The notes beneath the pieces are model-generated. The model saw only the letters and a program-made list of their open reading frames with translations. It was not told the DNA's origin and made no database searches. Shown one piece after another: positions 39,888 through 43,468 of a DNA stretch of 43,468 bases; within the stretch, counting starts at the first letter, position 1, and every line of letters begins with the position of its first letter. The DNA comes from an uncultured Lachnospiraceae bacterium. Lineage in GTDB: Bacteria; Bacillota; Clostridia; Lachnospirales; Lachnospiraceae. Position numbers and translations under genes: made by a program. The DNA is taken from contig CANPYE010000009.1 in NCBI GenBank assembly GCA_947588005.1, positions 1-43,468 on the forward strand, written 5' to 3'.

Positions 39888-40698
39888 GACGGCTTTGCAG
39901 CGCGGATACGCTGCAGGTACGGCGGCAGAACCGGTTCCCGGTGGGGGCGCCGCGGGTACGGATGCAGAACCGGTTCCCGGTGGGGGCGCCGCACAGACAG
40001 ATATGAAACTGTCGGACAGGCTGGAAATGGTGGTCTCCTTTGTGCTTCCCGGGAGCTGTGTGGCCGACATAGGGACGGACCACGGCTATGTGCCGATCGC
40101 GCTTGTGAAGCGGGGAATCGCCGTCCGGGCGCTGGCCATGGATATAAGGGAAGGACCTCTTGCCCGCGCAAAGGAGCATATCAGCCGGTACGGACTTGAC
40201 GGACAGATCGAAACACGGCGCAGCGACGGCGTCAGCGGCCTTAATCCGGGGGAAGCGGACACGGTGATTGCGGCTGGTATGGGCGGCGAACTGATTCTAC
40301 ATATCCTCCGGGAAGGACGGCGGCTGTGGGATACGGTCGGGCACTGGATCCTGTCGCCTCAGTCGGAACCGGAGAAGGTGCGGGTATATCTGCAGGAGAA
40401 CGGATTTAGGATCGCGGCGGAGCGGATGCTTTGCGAGGACGGTAAGTTTTATGTAGGAATGGATGCGGTCCGTGGGGAGATGGAGCCGCTTGACGGGGTG
40501 CAGGCTCTTTATGGGCCGTGCCTGATCCGGGAGAGGGATCCGGTCCTTTATGATTTTCTGAAACGGGAGGAAGGCGTACTGTCGCGGATCCTGACCGGCC
40601 TGGAAGGACAGACCGGCCGGAAAGCGTCGGCGCGCAGGGAAGAACTGAGCCAGCGTCTCGCATGCGCGCGGCATGCTATGGACGCATACCGCGCGTGA
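39880..40698 (+). CDS. trmK: tRNA (adenine(22)-N(1))-methyltransferase
   Basis: 272 residues from the ATG at 39880, overlapping the rpoD stop, with AAGGA upstream. The conserved part begins at [12 protein letters not shown] (about residue 42) and has the SAM-binding [20 protein letters not shown] and [11 protein letters not shown] motifs of TrmK/YqfN. The first ~41 residues are extra and contain a duplicated 13-residue unit rich in Gly, Pro and Ala, encoded by a tandem repeat. The ATG at 40003, just before KLSDR, lacks a ribosome binding site but would give the standard protein. The gene order rpoD-trmK-Nif3 is usual in Firmicutes. Confidence 0.9.
   Translation: MSRTALQRGYAAGTAAEPVPGGGAAGTDAEPVPGGGAAQTDMKLSDRLEMVVSFVLPGSCVADIGTDHGYVPIALVKRGIAVRALAMDIREGPLARAKEHISRYGLDGQIETRRSDGVSGLNPGEADTVIAAGMGGELILHILREGRRLWDTVGHWILSPQSEPEKVRVYLQENGFRIAAERMLCEDGKFYVGMDAVRGEMEPLDGVQALYGPCLIRERDPVLYDFLKREEGVLSRILTGLEGQTGRKASARREELSQRLACARHAMDAYRA
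39916..39993 (+). repeat. two tandem 39-bp repeats at the start of trmK
   Basis: Units at 39916-39954 and 39955-39993 are nearly identical and in frame (13 codons), each containing the palindrome GAACCGGTTC and a GGGGGCGCC run. They encode the EPVPGGGAA units of the TrmK N-terminal extension. Confidence 0.88.
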
Positions 40699-40783
40699 GC
40701 GTACGGTGTATGTGCCGCATGACGGATCGGACTGCGGAGCAGGATGCGGACGGAGATACCGGCTGAGAAGGAGGCTGATTTTA

Positions 40784-41581
40784 TTGAAATGCGCTGAATG
40801 GATCGAGAAACTGAAGGAGCTGGCGCCGGAGAGCTATGCCTGCAGCTGGGATAATCCCGGCCTTATGACCGGGCGGTCGGATAAGGAGATCAGCAGGGTG
40901 CTCGTGGCGCTGGACGCTACCGACGAGGTGGTGGAGAAGGCGGTTTTAGAGAAGGCGGATCTTCTGCTGACCCATCATCCGCTGATCTTTTCACCGGTAA
41001 AGCATGTGAACGACGGAGATTTCATCGGAAGGCGGCTTGTGCGCCTGATCCAAAACGATATCTGCTGTTATGCGATGCACACGAATTTTGACGCGGCGCC
41101 CGGGTGTATGGCAGACCTGGCGGCGGCAAGGCTCCATCTGCTGGACGGGAAGCCGCTGGAAGTGATGGGAGAAGCCGGCGGAGCGCCCTATGGGATCGGC
41201 AAGGCGGGGATCCTTCTGGAAGCGGTATCGCTTAAGGAACTGGCGGAACAGGTGAAGGAGGCCTTTGGACTGCCGTTTGTGACCGTTTACGGCGCGGAGC
41301 GCGCGTCTGAGACGATCCGGCGGGCCGCTCTTTGTCCCGGCTCCGGCAGAGGCATGGCGCCGGAGGCGAAGAAGGCGGGGGCGCAGGTGCTGATTACCGG
41401 GGATATCGGTCATCATGACGGCATTGACGCGGTAGCCGAAGGCGTGGCTGTCATTGACGCGGGACATTACGGACTGGAGCACATTTTTATTGATTTTATG
41501 GCGGACTACTGCAGGGAGAAGATCGACGGAAGGGCGGCTGTGATGACCGCGCCGGTGTCGTTCCCGGCCGCAGTCTGGTAG
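40784..41581 (+). CDS. Nif3-like dinuclear metal-centre protein (YqfO/NIF3 family)
   Basis: 265 residues from a TTG at 40784, chosen because AAGGAGG (40768-40774) is 9 bases upstream and the product then begins LKCAEWIEKLKELAP as in the family. Metal-binding residues: LLTHHPLIF and AMHTNFDAA in the first half, and GDIGHHDG followed by DAGHYGLE near the C-terminus. Members form hexameric rings; function is unsettled (GTP cyclohydrolase-like fold). It lies after trmK as usual in Firmicutes. The sequence between 40698 and 40784 holds no gene. Confidence 0.9.
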   Translation: MKCAEWIEKLKELAPESYACSWDNPGLMTGRSDKEISRVLVALDATDEVVEKAVLEKADLLLTHHPLIFSPVKHVNDGDFIGRRLVRLIQNDICCYAMHTNFDAAPGCMADLAAARLHLLDGKPLEVMGEAGGAPYGIGKAGILLEAVSLKELAEQVKEAFGLPFVTVYGAERASETIRRAALCPGSGRGMAPEAKKAGAQVLITGDIGHHDGIDAVAEGVAVIDAGHYGLEHIFIDFMADYCREKIDGRAAVMTAPVSFPAAVW

Positions 41582-41599
41582 AAAGGAAAGGTTTTTAAG

Positions 41600-43255
41600 G
41601 TGGTAAAGGCATTTATAGAAGGGGAAGAACGAGAATACGAGAACGGGACGAGGCTCTATGAGATCACGGAGGAATTCCAGCCGAAGCATCCGTATGACAT
41701 CATTCTGGCGTCTGTGGACGGGAAGTTGACGGAGCTTCATAAGAAGATCAAGGGCGGAAGTCACGTCCGCTTCATTACCACGGCGGAGAAGCCGGGACTG
41801 CAGACATACCAGAGAAGCGCTACGCTGATCATGCTGAGAGCGTTCTATGAGGTAGTGGGGGCGGACCGGATCCGGAAGATATCCGTGGATTTCTCTGTGG
41901 GAAAGGGATTTTTCGTGGACGCCCGGGGTGATTTTACGCTTACCGGGGAGCTGCTTAAGCAGGTTCGGGATAAGATGCGGGAATATGTGGAGCGGAAGAT
42001 CCCGATCATGAAGCGGAGCGTGGGGACGCAGGACGCCGTCGAGCTGTTTGAGAAATACGGAATGCACGACAAGGCGCGGCTGTTTTCCTACCGGCGCGTA
42101 TCGCGGGTGAATCTTTATAATCTGGATGGATTTGAGGATTATTTTTACGGATATATGGCGCAGAACACCGGATACATACGGTATTTCGATCTGGTGCCCT
42201 ATGAATACGGCTTCGTGCTGATGCTGCCGTCGCTTTCGGAACCGACGGTCGTACCGGAATTCGTGCCGAGCAGGAAGCTGTTCGAGGTGCTGCGGGAGTC
42301 GTCGGAGTGGGGCGATAAGATGGAGATCGCCGACGTGGGAGCCCTGAATGAGAAAATCTGCATGGGCAGCGGGGACGACCTGATCCTGATCCAGGAGGCG
42401 CTTCAGGAGAAGCGGATCGGTCAGATCGCGGAGATGATCGCCGGACAGCCGGGGAAGAAATTTGTGATGATCGCCGGGCCGTCTTCGTCGGGCAAGACGA
42501 CATTTTCCCACAGGCTTTCCATCCAGCTGAGGGCGCTGGGGATGAAGCCGCATCCGATCGCGGTGGATAATTATTTTGTGAACCGCGTAAACACGCCCAG
42601 GGATGAGGATGGCAACTACAATTTCGAGTGCCTGGAAAGCCTGGATACAGAGCAGTTTAATAAGGACATGCTGCGGCTTCTGGCCGGTGAGACCGTGGAG
42701 CTGCCCAGATATAATTTCATCAGCGGAGAGCGGGAGTACAAGGGTGATTTCCTGACGCTGGGCGCCGACGATATCCTGGTCATCGAGGGCATCCACTGTC
42801 TGAACGACCGGCTGTCCTACAGCCTGCCTAAAGAGAGCAAGTTTAAGATCTACATAAGCGCTCTGACGCAGCTGAATATCGACGAGCACAACCGGATCCC
42901 CACAACCGACGGCAGACTGCTGCGCCGCATGGTGCGGGACGCCAGAACCAGAGGGATCACGGCCAGGGAGACGATCCAGCGGTGGCCATCGGTCCGAAGG
43001 GGCGAGGAGGAGAATATTTTCCCGTACCAGGAGGAAGCGGATGTGATGTTTAATTCGGCCCTGGTCTATGAGCTGGCGGTGCTAAAGCAGTACGCCGAGC
43101 CGCTGCTTTTCCAGATCCCGAAGGACTGCGAGGAGTACGCGGAGGCCAAGAGGCTCCTTAAATTCCTGGATTATTTCCTGGGAGTGGACAGCGAGAGGAT
43201 CCCGCATAATTCCATTACGAGGGAATTTATCGGAGGGAGCTATTTCCCGGTCTGA
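41600..43255 (+). CDS. nucleoside kinase (uridine kinase-like) with TGS/ThrRS-like N-terminal region
   Basis: 551 residues from the GTG at 41600 (AAAGGAAAGG upstream). The N-terminal ~70 residues form a TGS-like domain (VVKAFIEGEEREYENGTRLY), followed by a ThrRS second-additional-domain-like part, and the C-terminal half is a P-loop kinase: GPSSSGKTTFSH (about 294-305), VDNYFVN and VIEGIHCLND. This architecture is common in Clostridia and is annotated as nucleoside or uridine kinase. It would phosphorylate a nucleoside for salvage; specificity is unproven. Confidence 0.88.
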   Translation: MVKAFIEGEEREYENGTRLYEITEEFQPKHPYDIILASVDGKLTELHKKIKGGSHVRFITTAEKPGLQTYQRSATLIMLRAFYEVVGADRIRKISVDFSVGKGFFVDARGDFTLTGELLKQVRDKMREYVERKIPIMKRSVGTQDAVELFEKYGMHDKARLFSYRRVSRVNLYNLDGFEDYFYGYMAQNTGYIRYFDLVPYEYGFVLMLPSLSEPTVVPEFVPSRKLFEVLRESSEWGDKMEIADVGALNEKICMGSGDDLILIQEALQEKRIGQIAEMIAGQPGKKFVMIAGPSSSGKTTFSHRLSIQLRALGMKPHPIAVDNYFVNRVNTPRDEDGNYNFECLESLDTEQFNKDMLRLLAGETVELPRYNFISGEREYKGDFLTLGADDILVIEGIHCLNDRLSYSLPKESKFKIYISALTQLNIDEHNRIPTTDGRLLRRMVRDARTRGITARETIQRWPSVRRGEEENIFPYQEEADVMFNSALVYELAVLKQYAEPLLFQIPKDCEEYAEAKRLLKFLDYFLGVDSERIPHNSITREFIGGSYFPV

Positions 43256-43343
43256 CGGAGATTATGCAGCGCCGCGGCGGGGGAATGCTGCCGATATACA
43301 TCCGATATTCGCATGAAATGCCCCCTGCGCGGATAAAAAGGGA

Positions 43344-43372
43344 TAGAAGTTTCGAAAATTATGTGATAAGAT
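43344..43372 (+). promoter_or_regulatory. possible promoter of rnpB
   Basis: TAAGAT (43367-43372) preceded by TGA (extended -10), with a weak TAGAAG (43344-43349) 17 bases upstream. It lies just before the RNase P RNA. Confidence 0.4.
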
Positions 43373-43377
43373 AGCAG

Positions 43378-43468
43378 ATGAGCAAGACAGGTGATCGCTG
43401 CCGCGGGACCGAAAGGCCGCGGGGGAGGAAAGTCCGGGCTTCACAGGGCAGGATACCAGATAACGTCT
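43378..43468 (+). ncRNA. rnpB: RNase P RNA, 5' part (continues beyond the window)
   Basis: The strongly conserved GAGGAAAGTCCGGGCT (43425-43440), followed by CACAGGGCAGG and CCAGATAACG, is the CR-I/P4 region of bacterial type A RNase P RNA. Upstream, a GC-rich hairpin (CCGCGGGACCGAAAGGCCGCGG) fits P3. The exact 5' end is estimated. The RNA is the catalytic part of RNase P, which trims tRNA 5' ends. Confidence 0.93.

Noticed and set aside
40991-42889. 632-codon open frame on the minus strand opposite the Nif3-like and nucleoside-kinase genes
   Set aside because: It crosses two clearly real genes and has no recognisable motif; an artefact of high GC.

Overview
The window looks like chromosome from a spore-forming, fairly GC-rich Clostridia, most likely Lachnospiraceae. 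Supporting signs are the dgt-like/dnaG/rpoD/trmK/Nif3/nucleoside-kinase/rnpB order, a CotF-type spore coat gene, a Csp-like subtilase, class II galT, and strong AGGAGG ribosome binding sites. The assignment rests on gene content and style, not on a database match.

Layout. 1-2.3 kb: the 3' end of an AlbA/RecG-like ATP-binding regulator gene, a 3 x 29-bp tandem repeat carrying Shine-Dalgarno motifs, galT and its terminator. 2.38-3.85 kb: a tyrosine recombinase gene enclosed by a 33-bp inverted repeat. Inside the same segment, next to the right repeat, is a near-perfect promoter (TTGACA-17-TATAAT) pointing outward to the right. This reads as a self-inverting promoter switch, currently ON. 3.9-15.2 kb: a surface-polysaccharide operon, AT-rich in its middle: a small unknown protein, initiating phosphoglycosyl transferase, GT9 glycosyltransferase, Wzy polymerase, Wzx flippase, HldE heptose enzyme, two COG5610/HAD-like proteins, LicD, an IspD/TarI-like cytidylyltransferase and an SDR.

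15.2-24.0 kb: a RiPP-type locus in the same direction with no clear terminator before it: HprK-like kinase, PqqD-type recognition protein, S24/S26-like peptidase, a 38-aa Cys-containing precursor (16747-16863), three tandem radical SAM/SPASM paralogues, an NTP_transf_5 protein and an ABC exporter. It has the kinase/nucleotidyltransferase/recognition-element/exporter accessories known from some Firmicute lasso clusters, but with radical SAM enzymes in place of the lasso cyclase and transglutaminase-like protease. 24.1-25.2 kb: an LCP-family ligase that could anchor the polysaccharide to the wall. All genes from 3887 to 25246 run in one direction with gaps under about 120 bases, so the promoter switch could control both glycan and peptide.

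25.3-43.5 kb: mostly housekeeping or ordinary accessory genes: an MntA-HepT toxin-antitoxin pair, PAP2-like membrane protein, ApbE lipoprotein, EamA transporter, two small spore-coat-type genes, an ABC-F ATPase, a YihS-like AGE isomerase, a Csp-like S8 protease, a deoxyinosine/uracil-type DNA glycosylase, then the dgt-like/dnaG/rpoD/trmK/Nif3/nucleoside-kinase run, and the first ~90 bases of RNase P RNA at the right edge.

The two most interesting systems are the recombinase-carrying promoter inverton upstream of the polysaccharide operon, and the three-radical-SAM RiPP locus apparently nested in the same transcription unit.
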